Positions 32,138 to 45,387 of a stretch of 64,000 bases of DNA are shown piece after piece. Location: NCBI RefSeq assembly GCF_014639435.1, contig NZ_BMFZ01000002.1, forward strand, positions 434,001-498,000, written 5' to 3'. The translations under genes and the position numbers were made by a program. The notes below the pieces were generated by a model. That model was not told where the DNA came from and made no database searches. It was given only the letters and a program-made list of their open reading frames with translations. Numbering within the stretch: the first letter of the stretch is position 1; every line of letters begins with the position of its first letter. The stretch comes from Hafnia psychrotolerans. GTDB lineage: Bacteria > Pseudomonadota > Gammaproteobacteria > Enterobacterales > Enterobacteriaceae.

Positions 32138-35100
32138 TTATTCGTGAGAAGGAGGCGCTAACACTTCCCGGTTACCATTATGGCCCGGCACACTGACAAT
32201 GCCTTGTGCTTCCATCTGCTCAACGATGCGCGCCGCACGGTTGTAACCGATGCGGAACTGACGCTGAACGCCTGATATTGAAGCTCGACGCTTATCCACC
32301 ACGAAGGCTACAGCCTGATCAAACAGAGCATCCAGTTCTTCTTCGCTATCGAGACCCAGACCACTACCGTCTCCCTCTTCACCACCTGAGATGATGCTTT
32401 CAATATATTTTGGACGACCGCGGGCTTTCCAATCCTGAACCACCGCATGCACTTCCTGGTCGCGGACAAAAGCGCCGTGAACACGTACAGGTATCGAGGA
32501 GTTAGGTGCCATATACAGCATGTCCCCCATTCCCAGCAAGGACTCGGCACCGCCCTGATCAAGGATGGTACGTGAGTCAATTTTGCTCGAAACCGTAAAC
32601 GCAATGCGGGTAGGGATGTTGGCTTTGATCAGGCCGGTGATAACATCCACCGACGGACGCTGGGTTGCAAGCACCAGATGAATACCCGCCGCACGCGCTT
32701 TCTGCGCCAGACGTGCAATCAATTCTTCAACTTTTTTGCCCACCGTCATCATCAGATCGGCAAACTCGTCCACCAGCACCACAATAAACGGCTCTTTTCC
32801 GAGGAACGGCGGCTCAGCGGCCATGCCATCACCCGGTTTCCAGAACGGATCAGGAATTGGGCGTCCCATGGCTTCGGCCTGTTCCACGCGCTCGTTGTAA
32901 CCAGCAAGGTTACGCACGCCCAGTGCAGACATCAGCTTGTAACGACGCTCCATTTCACCGACACACCAGCGCAGCGCATTGGCCGCATCTTTCATATCGG
33001 TGACCACTTCAGTCAGCAAATGCGGAATGCCTTCATAGACGGACAACTCGAGCATTTTCGGGTCGATCATAATGAAGCGCACTTCTTCCGGCGTGGCTTT
33101 ATAAAGCATGCTGATGATCATGGCATTAACGCCGACAGACTTACCAGAACCGGTTGTACCCGCCACCAGCAAATGTGGCATTTTCGCCAGATCAGCCACA
33201 ACAGGCTCACCGGAGATATCTTTACCCAGTACGATAGTCAGTGGTGAAGGACTGTCTTTGAATTTCGGACAATCGAGCACTTCTCGCAAGTACACAGTCT
33301 GACGTTTCTTATTGGGTAATTCCAAACCAACATAAGGCTTACCCGGTATAACCTCGACGATGCGGACCGCCACAGCGGACAAAGATCGGGCCAAGTCACG
33401 TGACAGATTGGAAATACGTGCTGCTTTAACACCCGGAGCCAGATCAAGTTCAAAACGAGTGATCACTGGACCAGGCTGGCGGCCCACGACGTCAGCTTTA
33501 ATTCGGTAATCGTTAAGACGAGCTTCGATCAAATTGCCCATCTGTTCCAACGCAAACTCATCGACCGGCTCAGACTCAACCGGTGGAGAGGTCAGTAAAT
33601 CCAGTGAGGGTAGCGGCGTAGTCGGTTTGGCCAGTGGCTGTTCATTTCGCATCAGGAACGGATGGATCAAGCTGTCCATATTCGGCTGAGCCACCGGAGA
33701 TTGTTCCGGCGCTTGGTACTGCTCAATAGCCTCAACGGGCGCATGAGAAGGTCGGTGTGCAGACTGTCCAAAAGTTGGCACTTCAGGCTCATCATCTTTC
33801 TGTGGTGACAGCGTAAACATCGGTTCCGAAGGCGTGTCATCCACTAAATCAGCCATTGGCGATGAGGTGAATACATCATGCGTACTGAGGTTCTTTGCCG
33901 CCGTCGCCAGAGCCTCAGAAGCGGACTGTGCCGGTGAGAATACTCGCTCCTGATAAGGCACGGAATCTATTGGCTCCTGCTGATAGCGGTTCTGCTCGCG
34001 GGCAGAGAAAGCCTGACGCAGCGCAGCTTCCTGCAGTTCGGCATCTTCATCCTGCTCAGCGGCGACATGTTCTTCGCTATAACGCTGGCTTTGCTGTTGG
34101 GCAAACTGTTGACGCAGTGCGGCTTCTTGCAGTGCCTGATCGTTATCGCTATCCGTTGCGGATGGAACCTGCGCAGCCACCTGCTCCTGCTGCTCTATCA
34201 TCCTCTGGGAAGGTAATTTGATACCATAAGATGCCAGTTCACGGCGCGTAGGGATACGCACCGGATTAGGACGCGGTAATTCAGGCCCAACCCCTTTTTT
34301 GATTTGCGAATTGCCATCACTGACAGCGCTGAACGCTGGCATAAAGGTATTGGTTGCCGATGTGGTTGATTGTCCGGCCTGTGCCAGCCCGGTTGCCAGT
34401 GCCGCCGTAGCGGCAACGCTGCTGTCACGCTGCGCGGTGCTGAAATCAAACGGTGAACGCTCAGAGATCGGATCAACATTCGCATTCCAGTTACCCAGAC
34501 GCGGCTCATCCTTGTCATACTCTGAATGAGGAGCAGGTTGCTGTGGAGCAACGGCTTCTTGTGGGATCTCAAAACTGTATAACGGCGGTGGCGGTGCAAT
34601 GGTCGCGTCCGGCGCAGGAATGTGCACAGGCGTAGGAGATGGACTCATTTCAGCCGGGATTTGCTCAGCGGAAGTGACATCTTCTGGCGAGGCTGCATTC
34701 TCATCCTTATTCTCATGGAGTGACGACGCGGAGAGCAACACATCGTCGTCTTCTACCTCCATACCAGTCGGAGTGCTTGATGCCATCGCACGCGCAGCAT
34801 CTGAAGGCACATAATCACTATCGAGCAGTGGATCGTCATGCACATCATTAACATCAAGTTCGTGCTCATGGCGATCATCATAGTCTTCATCGTCATCACG
34901 GCGCGAACGATTGGTCATAAAGTTAGTAACACCCAGTACCGCTCCGCCAATTTTCTCTGCAATCGTCAACCACGACCAGCCGGTAAACAACGTTAAGCCT
35001 GCGGCCCATATGCAAAGAAGCGCCATCGTGGCTCCGACATTGTTAAACCACGGCGTCATGGCCGTCGCTAACAAACTACCAATCACGCCGCCAGAGGCGA

Positions 35101-35518
35101 AGTAATAGAGGTCATCGATATTAAAGGATGCTAATCCACAAGACGTGAGGATAAGCGCCAACGTCCCGATAAGACGCAGCGATAAAGAGAAATAATCGAC
35201 GTGATCTTGATTATTACGCTGGCTAAATGCTGCCCAACACAAGCTAAGCATGATAGGCGGAATAGCATAAGCAAATACGCCAAAGACGAAGAATAAGGTA
35301 TCGGCCATCCAGGCCCCAACCGCCCCGCCCCAATTATGAATAGGCCCATGCCATGCGGTCTGCGACCAGCTCGGATCTGACGGATCAAAACTCACCAATG
35401 CCGCGATAAGGTAAACGGCGAAAACGGCTACCACAACTAACACAGCCTCCAATACACGGCGACTACTGCTTAGTTTCTTCAAGGTAACGTCTTTATCTTC
35501 TGTATATTCCTGGCTCAA
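32138..35518 (-). CDS. ftsK: DNA translocase / division protein FtsK (TTG start)
   Basis: 1126 residues from TTG at 35518 (product begins with Ser-Gln-Glu-Tyr after the initiator Met), with GGAGAG six bases upstream. An in-frame ATG at 35599 would lie across the lrp terminator hairpin and is rejected. Four N-terminal membrane helices tether it to the septum. A long Pro/Gln/Glu-rich linker runs from about 210 to 640. The motor has Walker [13 protein letters not shown] and Walker [15 protein letters not shown]. The C-terminal gamma winged helix (about 1055-1115) reads KOPS sites. Pumps chromosome termini and activates XerCD at dif. Confidence 0.97.
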   Translation of the reverse strand: MSQEYTEDKDVTLKKLSSSRRVLEAVLVVVAVFAVYLIAALVSFDPSDPSWSQTAWHGPIHNWGGAVGAWMADTLFFVFGVFAYAIPPIMLSLCWAAFSQRNNQDHVDYFSLSLRLIGTLALILTSCGLASFNIDDLYYFASGGVIGSLLATAMTPWFNNVGATMALLCIWAAGLTLFTGWSWLTIAEKIGGAVLGVTNFMTNRSRRDDDEDYDDRHEHELDVNDVHDDPLLDSDYVPSDAARAMASSTPTGMEVEDDDVLLSASSLHENKDENAASPEDVTSAEQIPAEMSPSPTPVHIPAPDATIAPPPPLYSFEIPQEAVAPQQPAPHSEYDKDEPRLGNWNANVDPISERSPFDFSTAQRDSSVAATAALATGLAQAGQSTTSATNTFMPAFSAVSDGNSQIKKGVGPELPRPNPVRIPTRRELASYGIKLPSQRMIEQQEQVAAQVPSATDSDNDQALQEAALRQQFAQQQSQRYSEEHVAAEQDEDAELQEAALRQAFSAREQNRYQQEPIDSVPYQERVFSPAQSASEALATAAKNLSTHDVFTSSPMADLVDDTPSEPMFTLSPQKDDEPEVPTFGQSAHRPSHAPVEAIEQYQAPEQSPVAQPNMDSLIHPFLMRNEQPLAKPTTPLPSLDLLTSPPVESEPVDEFALEQMGNLIEARLNDYRIKADVVGRQPGPVITRFELDLAPGVKAARISNLSRDLARSLSAVAVRIVEVIPGKPYVGLELPNKKRQTVYLREVLDCPKFKDSPSPLTIVLGKDISGEPVVADLAKMPHLLVAGTTGSGKSVGVNAMIISMLYKATPEEVRFIMIDPKMLELSVYEGIPHLLTEVVTDMKDAANALRWCVGEMERRYKLMSALGVRNLAGYNERVEQAEAMGRPIPDPFWKPGDGMAAEPPFLGKEPFIVVLVDEFADLMMTVGKKVEELIARLAQKARAAGIHLVLATQRPSVDVITGLIKANIPTRIAFTVSSKIDSRTILDQGGAESLLGMGDMLYMAPNSSIPVRVHGAFVRDQEVHAVVQDWKARGRPKYIESIISGGEEGDGSGLGLDSEEELDALFDQAVAFVVDKRRASISGVQRQFRIGYNRAARIVEQMEAQGIVSVPGHNGNREVLAPPSHE

Positions 35519-35545
35519 GAAAGGCTCTCCAGGTTCCTGTGGGCT

Positions 35546-35580
35546 GAAAAAACAATAGCGCCGAGAACGGGCCTCGGCGC
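35546..35580 (-). terminator. Rho-independent terminator of lrp
   Basis: On the minus strand: GCGCCGAGG, loop, CTCGGCGC, then TATTGTTTTTT. Sits between the lrp stop (35640) and the ftsK TTG start (35518). Confidence 0.87.
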
Positions 35581-35639
35581 CAGAGCTGTATAGATACACA
35601 GGAGTGTAGCTAACTTTATAAGGTTTTGCACCTGAACCT

Positions 35640-36134
35640 TTACCGGGTCTTTATAACCAGTCGATTAGTTTGTTTTACTTCTTCCATCACCACATAGGTG
35701 CGGGTGTCGTTGACGCCCGGCAGACGAAGTAAAGTCTCTCCTAACAGTTTACGGTAAGCGGACATATCAGGTACGCGGGTTTTCAACAAATAGTCAAAGT
35801 CCCCAGAAACCAAATGACACTCCTGAATATCTTCAAGTTTTTGCACTGCAGCATTGAATTGCTCAAACACATCCGGCGCACCACGGTTAAGTGTTATTTC
35901 AACAAACACCAGGAGCGACGCATCCAAATAATGTGGATTGAGCAACGCAGTATAACCGTTGATGAAACCCTGGCGTTCTAAACGACGAACGCGCTCCAGA
36001 CACGGCGTTGGAGATAATCCCACACGTTTGGAAAGCTCGACGTTTGAAATCCGGCCATCCTTTTGCAATTCGTTGAGGATGTTACGGTCAATACGATCGA
36101 GATCTTTTCCCGGACGTTTTTTGTTGTCTACCAT
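35640..36134 (-). CDS. lrp: Leucine-responsive regulatory protein Lrp
   Basis: 164 residues from ATG at 36134 ([20 protein letters not shown]), identical length to E. coli; 13 extra upstream codons are rejected. N-terminal helix-turn-helix [20 protein letters not shown] (about 29-48) and C-terminal RAM ligand domain. Global regulator of amino-acid metabolism, binding as octamers or hexadecamers. Sequence is nearly invariant with respect to E. coli. Divergent from trxB across a long gap that holds its own promoter and leader. Confidence 0.99.
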   Translation of the reverse strand: MVDNKKRPGKDLDRIDRNILNELQKDGRISNVELSKRVGLSPTPCLERVRRLERQGFINGYTALLNPHYLDASLLVFVEITLNRGAPDVFEQFNAAVQKLEDIQECHLVSGDFDYLLKTRVPDMSAYRKLLGETLLRLPGVNDTRTYVVMEEVKQTNRLVIKTR

Positions 36135-37840
<1,706 letters not shown>

Positions 37841-37870
37841 GCACTCTGCTCACCGAGTATCCACATAAAC

Positions 37871-37903
37871 AATAAGGCGGCTTAATTGCCGCCTTATTGT
37901 TTT
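37871..37903 (+). terminator. Rho-independent terminator of trxB
   Basis: AATAAGGCGGC, loop TTAATT, GCCGCCTTATT, then GTTTT: 11-bp perfect stem, 30 bp past the trxB stop. Confidence 0.88.
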
Positions 37904-37971
37904 CAGTTTTTAATCTGAGCATGTAACATGAGCGGCCTCCCATCCGTATTGCTGCGCAGACTGATTGCCTG

Positions 37972-39738
37972 ATGAATAAAACACGACAACAAGAACTGAC
38001 CCGCTGGTTAAAGCAACAAAGCTCTCGTGCTAAAGGCTGGATACGCCTGTCGATGATGCTCGGTTTACTCTCAGGTTTCTTGATTCTTGTTCAAGCCTGG
38101 TTAATGGCCGGATTACTACACAGTCTTATTATTCAACACACTCCGCGCGAAGCACTGCTGCAAAGTTTTCTGTTCCTGGCACTGACTTTTATTCTACGCG
38201 CCGTGGTGACCTGGTCACGCGAACAGGTCGGTTTTATCTGCGGGAAAATCATCCGTCAGGAGATGCGTAAACTGGTACTAGACCGGCTGGAGAGGCTAGG
38301 ACCAGCATGGATTCAAGGTAAACCGGCCGGAAGCTGGGCAACCATTATCCTCGAGCAAATCGAAGAGATGCAGGACTATTACGGGCGCTATCTGCCGCAA
38401 ATCGCTTTAGCAGGGATTATCCCGCTACTCATTTTAGTCAGTATCTTCCCGATCAACTGGGCCGCCGGTATGATCCTTCTGGTCACAGCGCCACTCATTC
38501 CTATCTTTATGGCACTGGTTGGTATGGGGGCTGCCGATGCCAACCGCCGTAACTTTACGGCTCTCGCCCGCCTCAGTGGCAATTTTCTCGACAGCCTTCG
38601 AGGTCTTGATACCCTGCGTCTGTTCCACCGCGCACAGGCCGAAACCAAGCAGATCGCCCGATCCACCGAAAACTTCCGTGCCAGAACCATGGACGTACTG
38701 CGTTTAGCATTTTTATCTTCCGCCGTGCTTGAGTTCTTTGCTTCCCTCGCCATTGCCGTCGTCGCAGTCTATTTTGGGTTTTCGTTTCTGGGTGAATTGA
38801 ATTTCGGCAGCTACGGTACACCCGTGACTCTGTTCGCCGGCTTCCTGGTACTGATTCTGGCTCCAGAATTTTTCCAGCCACTGCGTGACCTCGGGGCGTT
38901 TTATCATGCCAAAGCGCAGGCCGTAGGCGCTGCAGAGAGTCTGCTGACGTTTCTCAGTACAGAGGGCGAAAGCCAGGGGCAAGGCACGCAAAGCTGGCAT
39001 AGCCAGAAGCCAGTATCTCTTTCGGCCAAAGATCTGATTGTCTGTTCGCCTGAGGGTAAAACGCTGGCCGGGCCTCTCAATTTTGACCTGCCCGAAGGTA
39101 CCCGTGTCGCCATCGTTGGCCTGAGCGGTGCGGGGAAAAGTTCACTGCTCAATGCACTGTTGGGGTTCTTGCCCTATCGGGGCTCATTGCAGGTTGACGG
39201 CTGTGAATTGCATGACATTCGCCGCAGTGACTGGCATCAACATCTTGGCTGGGTCGGACAAAATCCACATCTCCCAGAACAAACCTTGCGTGCCAACATA
39301 CTGTTAAATCAGCCTGATGCCAGCAAGTTGCAGCTCCATTCGGCCATTGAGCGCGCCTATGTCAGTGAGTTTTTAGCCCTGCTGCCACAAGGACTGGATA
39401 CCGAACTTGGCGATGACGCAGCACGTCTGTCCGTCGGACAGGCACAAAGAGTTGCCGTAGCCCGAGCCCTGCTTTCACCGTGTCAGCTATTGCTGTTAGA
39501 TGAACCGACTGCAAGCCTTGATGCCCATAGTGAAAAACGCGTGATGCATGCGTTGACTGAAGCCTCTCAGTCACAAACTACCCTTCTCGTTACGCATCAA
39601 TTAGAAGACACCGCACATTACGATGTCATTTGGGTGATGGATAAAGGTCTGTTGATCGAACAGGGTAACTACCCACAGTTAGTGGCGCAAAACGGCGCGT
39701 TCTCCCGTTTACTCGCTCAGCGCAGTCAGGAGGTTTAA
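37972..39738 (+). CDS. cydD: Heme/thiol ABC exporter subunit CydD
   Basis: 588 residues, as in E. coli. Half-transporter with six membrane helices plus an ATPase domain: Walker A GLSGAGKSS, Q-loop GWVGQNPHLPEQ, signature LSVGQAQR, Walker B LLLLDEPTASLD. With CydC it is needed for cytochrome bd assembly and exports glutathione/cysteine (a heme role is also proposed). ATG at 37972 has no clear Shine-Dalgarno. Confidence 0.97.
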   Translation: MNKTRQQELTRWLKQQSSRAKGWIRLSMMLGLLSGFLILVQAWLMAGLLHSLIIQHTPREALLQSFLFLALTFILRAVVTWSREQVGFICGKIIRQEMRKLVLDRLERLGPAWIQGKPAGSWATIILEQIEEMQDYYGRYLPQIALAGIIPLLILVSIFPINWAAGMILLVTAPLIPIFMALVGMGAADANRRNFTALARLSGNFLDSLRGLDTLRLFHRAQAETKQIARSTENFRARTMDVLRLAFLSSAVLEFFASLAIAVVAVYFGFSFLGELNFGSYGTPVTLFAGFLVLILAPEFFQPLRDLGAFYHAKAQAVGAAESLLTFLSTEGESQGQGTQSWHSQKPVSLSAKDLIVCSPEGKTLAGPLNFDLPEGTRVAIVGLSGAGKSSLLNALLGFLPYRGSLQVDGCELHDIRRSDWHQHLGWVGQNPHLPEQTLRANILLNQPDASKLQLHSAIERAYVSEFLALLPQGLDTELGDDAARLSVGQAQRVAVARALLSPCQLLLLDEPTASLDAHSEKRVMHALTEASQSQTTLLVTHQLEDTAHYDVIWVMDKGLLIEQGNYPQLVAQNGAFSRLLAQRSQEV

Positions 39739-39740
39739 TC

Positions 39741-41459
39741 GTGAAAATTCTACTGCCCTATCTCGCGCTATACCGTCGTCACTGGTTACGGCTGTCATTG
39801 GGCATCATTCTGGCCATTGTCACCCTACTTGCCAGCATCGGGTTGCTGACGCTGTCCGGTTGGTTCCTTGCCGCTTCGGCCGTCGCAGGTTTAGCCGGTT
39901 TATATACGTTCAACTACATGCTGCCGGCCGCAGGCGTGCGCGGTGCAGCTATTTTCCGCACCGCCGGGCGCTACGCTGAACGTTTGGTCAGCCACGATGC
40001 CACTTTCCGTGTTCTCGCTCATCTGCGCATATTTACTTTTACGAAAATCATGCCGTTATCGCCAGGTGGCATTGCCCGTTACCGTCAGGCAGATTTGCTT
40101 AATCGTCTGGTGGCCGATGTTGACACCCTCGACCACCTTTATCTGCGGGTCATCTCTCCGCTGATCAGCGCGCTGGTGGTTATTTTAGTCGTCACCTTCG
40201 GACTCAGCTATCTGGACCTTAATCTTGCACTGACGCTTGGCGCGATAATGATGGCGCTTATGTTGTTGTTGCCGATTATTTTTTACTATGCAGGACAACC
40301 CATTGGCCGTGAGTTGACCCGTCTACGTGGAACCTACCGCACACAATTGAACGCCTGGTTACAAGGCCAGGCAGAGCTGGTGGTGTTTGGGGCGCAGACA
40401 CGGTTTCGCCAGACGCTGGATAACATTGAGCATCACTGGATGGAGCGTCAACAGCAGCAAGCAAAGCTCTCAGGACTCGCACAGGCGATGATCATAGCCT
40501 GCGCGGGACTGACTGTGACGCTGATGTTGTGGCTGGCCGCAGGCGGGTTCGGCCCATTGACTCAGCCCGGTGCACTGATTGCCCTGTTTGTCTTCACGCC
40601 CTTGGCTGCCTTTGAGGCGCTTGGACCGGTTGCGGCTGCCTTTCAGCATCTCGGGCAGGTCACTGCCTCTGCACAACGTGTTAGTCAAGTGATTGAGCAG
40701 CAGCCGCTGGTTACCTTCCCGTCGCGGGGTGCTTCGGCGCAAGATCATGCAACCTTGCACATCGACGGACTTAATTTCACTTATCCGGGCCAGCCGTTGC
40801 CGGTGCTCAAACACATTGATCTACATGTCAATGCAGGCGAACACGTCGCTTTACTGGGCCAGACCGGCTGTGGTAAATCGACACTGCTACAACTGCTGAC
40901 CCGTGCATGGGATGCCGACGGCAGCATCAAGCTCAACGACCAGCCGCTGGCCGACTATGCTGAATCAACTCTGCGCCAAATGATGACTGTGGTCAGTCAA
41001 CGGGTGCATATTTTCAATAATACACTGCGTGAAAACCTGCGGATGGCATCACCACACAGCAGCGATGCTGAATTGGTGTCGGCACTGGAAGCGGTTGATT
41101 TACATACACTGCTTGAAGGTGAAGGGCTAAACGCCTGGCTTGGAGAGGGCGGCAGGCAGCTCTCTGGCGGCGAACAGCGCCGACTTGGGCTAGCACGCGG
41201 TTTATTGCATAACGCGCCGCTGTGGCTGCTGGACGAGCCCACAGAGGGCCTGGATGCTGAAACCGAGCGCCATATTCTTGCGCTGCTGCGCAAACATTGT
41301 CTGGGCAAGACGCTGATACTCGTCACCCATCGCTTATATTCCCTTGAAAAGATGGATAAGATCTGCGTGATGGAAGAAGGTCGAATCGTCGAGCAGGGCG
41401 ACCACCAGACCCTGATGAGCCTTGCAGGTCGCTATGCCCGTTTTCGCATACGTGGTTAA
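39741..41459 (+). CDS. cydC: Heme/thiol ABC exporter subunit CydC
   Basis: 572 residues. Partner of CydD, starting 2 bp after the cydD stop with a CAGGAGG ribosome-binding site inside the cydD end. Walker A GQTGCGKSTLLQL, signature LSGGEQRRLGLARG, Walker B LWLLDEPTEGLD, H-loop VTHRLYS. Needed for mature cytochrome bd and periplasmic redox balance. Confidence 0.97.
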   Translation: MKILLPYLALYRRHWLRLSLGIILAIVTLLASIGLLTLSGWFLAASAVAGLAGLYTFNYMLPAAGVRGAAIFRTAGRYAERLVSHDATFRVLAHLRIFTFTKIMPLSPGGIARYRQADLLNRLVADVDTLDHLYLRVISPLISALVVILVVTFGLSYLDLNLALTLGAIMMALMLLLPIIFYYAGQPIGRELTRLRGTYRTQLNAWLQGQAELVVFGAQTRFRQTLDNIEHHWMERQQQQAKLSGLAQAMIIACAGLTVTLMLWLAAGGFGPLTQPGALIALFVFTPLAAFEALGPVAAAFQHLGQVTASAQRVSQVIEQQPLVTFPSRGASAQDHATLHIDGLNFTYPGQPLPVLKHIDLHVNAGEHVALLGQTGCGKSTLLQLLTRAWDADGSIKLNDQPLADYAESTLRQMMTVVSQRVHIFNNTLRENLRMASPHSSDAELVSALEAVDLHTLLEGEGLNAWLGEGGRQLSGGEQRRLGLARGLLHNAPLWLLDEPTEGLDAETERHILALLRKHCLGKTLILVTHRLYSLEKMDKICVMEEGRIVEQGDHQTLMSLAGRYARFRIRG

Positions 41460-41492
41460 TCAACTTTCGGCAAAAGATGAGCAAAGCTTGAT

Positions 41493-42227
41493 ATGCAGTT
41501 AGTTAAACTCGAGGCAAACTCGGTCAACTTTCCAGAGCCAGAAATGGCTTTACAGGAACCTAACGGGCTGCTGGCAATAGGCGGAGATTTAACTCAGCCA
41601 CGCCTGCTTTCCGCTTACTATCAGGGTATATTTCCGTGGTTTGATCCTGGCGAAATGATCCTCTGGTGGTCACCAGACCCGCGCGCTGTTCTCTTTCCAC
41701 CTGAACGGCACGTTAGCCGCAGTCTGCGCCGTTTTATGCGTCAGGAGCCCTATCGCTTCACCCTCAACCGTGCGTTTGCCGATGTAGTCCATGCCTGTGC
41801 TCAGCAACGTTCGGAAGGCACCTGGATTGGTCAATTGGTAAAACATGGCTACCAGGATCTGCATGAGTCAGGCCATGCGCAGTCGGTTGAAGTCTGGTCA
41901 GGTGATGAGCTCATTGGCGGTATGTACGGGGTGAGTGTGGGGAGCCTCTTTTGTGGTGAGTCGATGTTTAGCCGCCAGATCAATGCATCAAAATGTGCCG
42001 TGATGATTTTTTGCCAACATTTTACCCACTATGGCGGAGAACTGATTGACTGTCAGGTGCTCAACCCTCACACTGCGTCGCTGGGTGCGAGAGAGATCCC
42101 CCGCCGCCAATTTTTGCAGCTGCTTTCCCGGCTTTCAAAGCATCAATTACCACCGGAATGCTGGCTGCCCCAAGACTTATCCCCACGTTATGAAGACCTG
42201 CCGATAGTCCCAAGGGATAGGGAATAG
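41493..42227 (+). CDS. aat: Leucyl/phenylalanyl-tRNA--protein transferase
   Basis: 244 residues (E. coli 234; extra residues are at the C-terminus). Adds Leu or Phe to proteins with N-terminal Arg or Lys, creating N-degrons. Conserved core [20 protein letters not shown] and [19 protein letters not shown]. Its substrates are delivered by ClpS to ClpAP, both encoded within 5 kb here, the conserved neighbourhood. Confidence 0.96.
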   Translation: MQLVKLEANSVNFPEPEMALQEPNGLLAIGGDLTQPRLLSAYYQGIFPWFDPGEMILWWSPDPRAVLFPPERHVSRSLRRFMRQEPYRFTLNRAFADVVHACAQQRSEGTWIGQLVKHGYQDLHESGHAQSVEVWSGDELIGGMYGVSVGSLFCGESMFSRQINASKCAVMIFCQHFTHYGGELIDCQVLNPHTASLGAREIPRRQFLQLLSRLSKHQLPPECWLPQDLSPRYEDLPIVPRDRE

Positions 42228-42249
42228 ATGCGGTGGTGGTCCATATTTC

Positions 42250-42278
42250 TTTACATAATGTGGGTTTTTCGGCATTAT
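42250..42278 (+). promoter_or_regulatory. Candidate infA promoter
   Basis: TTTACA (42250-42255), 17-bp spacer, CATTAT (42273-42278), about 40 bp before the infA ATG. Matches 5/6 and 4/6 of the sigma-70 hexamers. Confidence 0.45.
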
Positions 42279-42302
42279 CTTGCCGGTTAAAAACTATGGT
42301 AG

Positions 42303-42539
<237 letters not shown>

Positions 42540-42580
42540 TAAACAGCTCACTCATCGCTGATTTTTCTGGCGATACCTGA

Positions 42581-42630
42581 GGATACCCTTTTCGCCCTTC
42601 CTGCCGTTGCAAGGGCGTTTTGTGGTATCC
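42581..42630 (+). terminator. infA terminator with nested stems
   Basis: Inner stem CGCCCTT / AAGGGCG followed by TTTTGT (42593-42622), enclosed by an outer pair GGATACC / GGTATCC. 41 bp past the infA stop. Confidence 0.75.
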
Positions 42631-42706
42631 GAAATTTGGCGTTTATGCAAAGTGTCCCTGCTTTGTATCCCCAGCCAGTGACCCTGCTCTCCTCACTCGC
42701 AGGCAT

Positions 42707-42735
42707 AAAAAAGGCGATGATATCATCGCCTTTTT
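42707..42735. terminator. Bidirectional terminator downstream of clpA
   Basis: Perfect 18-bp palindrome GGCGATGATATCATCGCC (42713-42730) flanked by AAAAAA and TTTTT, 25 bp past the clpA stop. Works as an intrinsic terminator for clpA on the minus strand and as a back-up for infA. Confidence 0.85.
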
Positions 42736-42759
42736 CACTTTTACGTTATCAGCTACTGC

Positions 42760-45039
42760 TTAATGCACAGCGCCTTCCGCTTTTTTCTTTTGCGCGCTCA
42801 TGAAATGGTACGTCAGTTTATCCGCGCTCTTATCGAGCTCAACAGAGACTGAGCCACCGTCAACCAGCGAACCAAACAGCAATTCGTTAGCTAATGGTTT
42901 CTTCAGGTTCTCCTGTACGGCACGGGTCATTGGACGTGCGCCCATCGCCTTGTCGTAGCCTTTGACCGTCAACCAGTTACGCGCTTCGTCGCTGACTTCC
43001 AGCGAAACGCCCTTCGCATCTAGCTGCGCCTGCAGTTCGACGATAAATTTATCTACAACCTGCTGAATCACTTCGGTAGACAAGTGGTTGAACCAGATCA
43101 CATTATCCAGGCGGTTACGGAACTCTGGCGTAAATACCTTCTTGATCTCATCCATCGCATCCGGGCTGTTATCCTGATGCACCAGACCAATCGATTTACG
43201 TTCAGTTTCACGAACGCCAGCATTCGTGGTCATCACCAGAATAACGTTGCGGAAGTCTGCTTTACGGCCATTGTTATCGGTCAGCGTACCGTTATCCATC
43301 ACCTGTAATAGCAGGTTGAAAACATCAGGATGCGCTTTCTCTATTTCATCCAGCAGTACGACAGAATGCGGATGCTTGAGAACCGCATCGGTGAGCAAGC
43401 CACCTTGATCAAAACCGACATAGCCCGGAGGTGCGCCAATCAAACGGCTGACCGTATGACGCTCCATGTATTCCGACATATCAAAGCGCAGCAGTTCAAT
43501 ATCCAGCGCTTTTGCCAGTTGAACCGTCACTTCGGTTTTACCCACACCGGTTGGACCTGCGAACAAGAAAGAACCGACCGGCTTGTGATCCTGCCCCAAA
43601 CCAGCACGACTCATTTTGATCGCTTCTGTCAGCACTTCAATCGCAGGGTCTTGTCCGAACACCAGCATTTTCAGACGATCACTCAGGTTTTTCAGCACAT
43701 CACGATCCGTTGAAGAGACGGTTTTTTCCGGAATACGTGCAATACGTGCTACCACGCTTTCGATATCGCTGACGTTAACCGTTTTCTTGCGTTTGCTGAC
43801 CGGCATCAACCGGCTGCGGGCGCCGGCTTCGTCAATAACGTCGATGGCTTTGTCCGGCAGGTGTCGATCATTGATGTATTTGACCGACAGCTCAACCGCC
43901 GCGCGTACTGCTTTTGCGGTATAACGCACATCATGGTGAGCTTCATATTTAGTTTTCAGCCCGTTGATGATCTGCACAGTTTCTTCAACAGAAGGCTCTG
44001 TGATATCAATCTTCTGGAAGCGACGTGCCAAAGCACGGTCTTTTTCGAAGATATTGCTGAATTCCTGATAAGTCGTAGAACCGATAACCCTGATTTTACC
44101 GCTGGAAAGCAACGGTTTGAGCAGGTTTGCCGCATCCACTTGCCCACCAGATGCCGCACCTGCACCGATGATAGTATGGATCTCATCAATAAACAGGATG
44201 CTGTTTTTGTCTTGTTCGAGCTGTTTAAGCAGTGATTTGAAACGTTTTTCAAAATCGCCACGATATTTAGTGCCAGCCAGCAATGAACCGATATCCAGAG
44301 AATAAAGGGTACAATCCGCAATGACTTCCGGCACATCGCCCTGCTCGATTCTCCATGCCAGACCTTCAGCAATAGCGGTTTTACCCACGCCGGACTCACC
44401 CACCAGCAACGGGTTATTTTTACGACGACGGCAAAGCACCTGAATAGCGCGCTCCAGTTCTTTGTCACGGCCAATCAGCGGATCGATCCCTCCCACACGC
44501 GCCAACTGGTTAAGATTAGTGGTGAAGTTCTCCATACGATCTTCCCCCGCCGACTGTTCTTCGTTAACTGGGTTTTCAGCATTGTTCGGCGTCTGGCCCG
44601 ATTCGTCTTTACGCGTGCCATGAGAGATGAAATTCACCACATCAAGGCGACTGACGTCATGTTTACGCAGCAGATACGCGGCCTGGGATTCTTGTTCGCT
44701 AAAGATAGCAACCAGAACATTGGCACCAGAAACTTCGTTACGGCCGGAAGACTGAACGTGGAATACCGCACGTTGAAGAACGCGCTGGAAACTCAGCGTT
44801 GGCTGGGTATCGCGCTCTTCTTCACTTGCAGGTAAGGTGGGCGTGGTTTGTTCGATGAACGCTTCCAGTTCCTGGCGTAATGCCACCAGGTCAACGGTAC
44901 AAGCTTCAAGCGCTTCACGGGCTGCCGGGTTGCTAAGCAACGCCAGCAGCAGGTGCTCCACGGTCATAAACTCATGCCGGTGCTCACGGGCTCTTGCGAA
45001 AGCCATGTTGAGACTGAGTTCAAGTTCTTGATTGAGCAT
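42760..45039 (-). CDS. clpA: ClpAP protease ATPase subunit ClpA
   Basis: 759 residues from ATG at 45039 ([20 protein letters not shown]) with GGGAGGTGCCT upstream; the in-frame GTG at 45045 overlaps that ribosome-binding site and is rejected. N-domain binds ClpS; D1 Walker [11 protein letters not shown]2 Walker [10 protein letters not shown]; the ClpP-binding IGL loop appears as RKSIGLVHQ (about 615). Hexameric unfoldase feeding ClpP. Confidence 0.98.
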   Translation of the reverse strand: MLNQELELSLNMAFARAREHRHEFMTVEHLLLALLSNPAAREALEACTVDLVALRQELEAFIEQTTPTLPASEEERDTQPTLSFQRVLQRAVFHVQSSGRNEVSGANVLVAIFSEQESQAAYLLRKHDVSRLDVVNFISHGTRKDESGQTPNNAENPVNEEQSAGEDRMENFTTNLNQLARVGGIDPLIGRDKELERAIQVLCRRRKNNPLLVGESGVGKTAIAEGLAWRIEQGDVPEVIADCTLYSLDIGSLLAGTKYRGDFEKRFKSLLKQLEQDKNSILFIDEIHTIIGAGAASGGQVDAANLLKPLLSSGKIRVIGSTTYQEFSNIFEKDRALARRFQKIDITEPSVEETVQIINGLKTKYEAHHDVRYTAKAVRAAVELSVKYINDRHLPDKAIDVIDEAGARSRLMPVSKRKKTVNVSDIESVVARIARIPEKTVSSTDRDVLKNLSDRLKMLVFGQDPAIEVLTEAIKMSRAGLGQDHKPVGSFLFAGPTGVGKTEVTVQLAKALDIELLRFDMSEYMERHTVSRLIGAPPGYVGFDQGGLLTDAVLKHPHSVVLLDEIEKAHPDVFNLLLQVMDNGTLTDNNGRKADFRNVILVMTTNAGVRETERKSIGLVHQDNSPDAMDEIKKVFTPEFRNRLDNVIWFNHLSTEVIQQVVDKFIVELQAQLDAKGVSLEVSDEARNWLTVKGYDKAMGARPMTRAVQENLKKPLANELLFGSLVDGGSVSVELDKSADKLTYHFMSAQKKKAEGAVH

Positions 45040-45066
45040 AGGCACCTCCCAAATAGATTGCCTTAA

Positions 45067-45387
45067 TCAGGCTTTTTCCAGCGTACACAGCAAAGGATGT
45101 TCATTCGCTTTGGCATAATCATTCACATGTGCGACTTTGGTTTCAGCAACTTCGGCAGTGTACACACCGCAGATGGCTTTGCCTTTATAGTGCACCTGGA
45201 GCATCAGTTGCGTTGCACGTTCAATATCATAAGAAAAGAACTTTTGCAGAACGTCAATCACAAATTCCATTGGAGTGTAATCGTCGTTGTTTAATATCAC
45301 TTTATACATAGATGGCGGTTTTAGCTCATCCTTTAGCTTGTCCGCCGCTAAATGTTCGAAATTCAGCCAGTCTTGATTCTTACCCAT
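45067..45387 (-). CDS. clpS: ClpS adaptor of N-degron proteolysis
   Basis: 106 residues ([20 protein letters not shown]). Binds N-terminal Leu, Phe, Trp and Tyr and hands substrates to ClpA. Signature [20 protein letters not shown] (about 33-52) and [20 protein letters not shown]. 27 bp upstream of clpA, same operon. Confidence 0.98.
   Translation of the reverse strand: MGKNQDWLNFEHLAADKLKDELKPPSMYKVILNNDDYTPMEFVIDVLQKFFSYDIERATQLMLQVHYKGKAICGVYTAEVAETKVAHVNDYAKANEHPLLCTLEKA

Noticed and set aside
42540-42759. tRNA-Ser gene expected here from E. coli synteny
   Set aside because: No tRNA-like arms or T-loop (GGTTCGAATCC) are present; only terminators are found.
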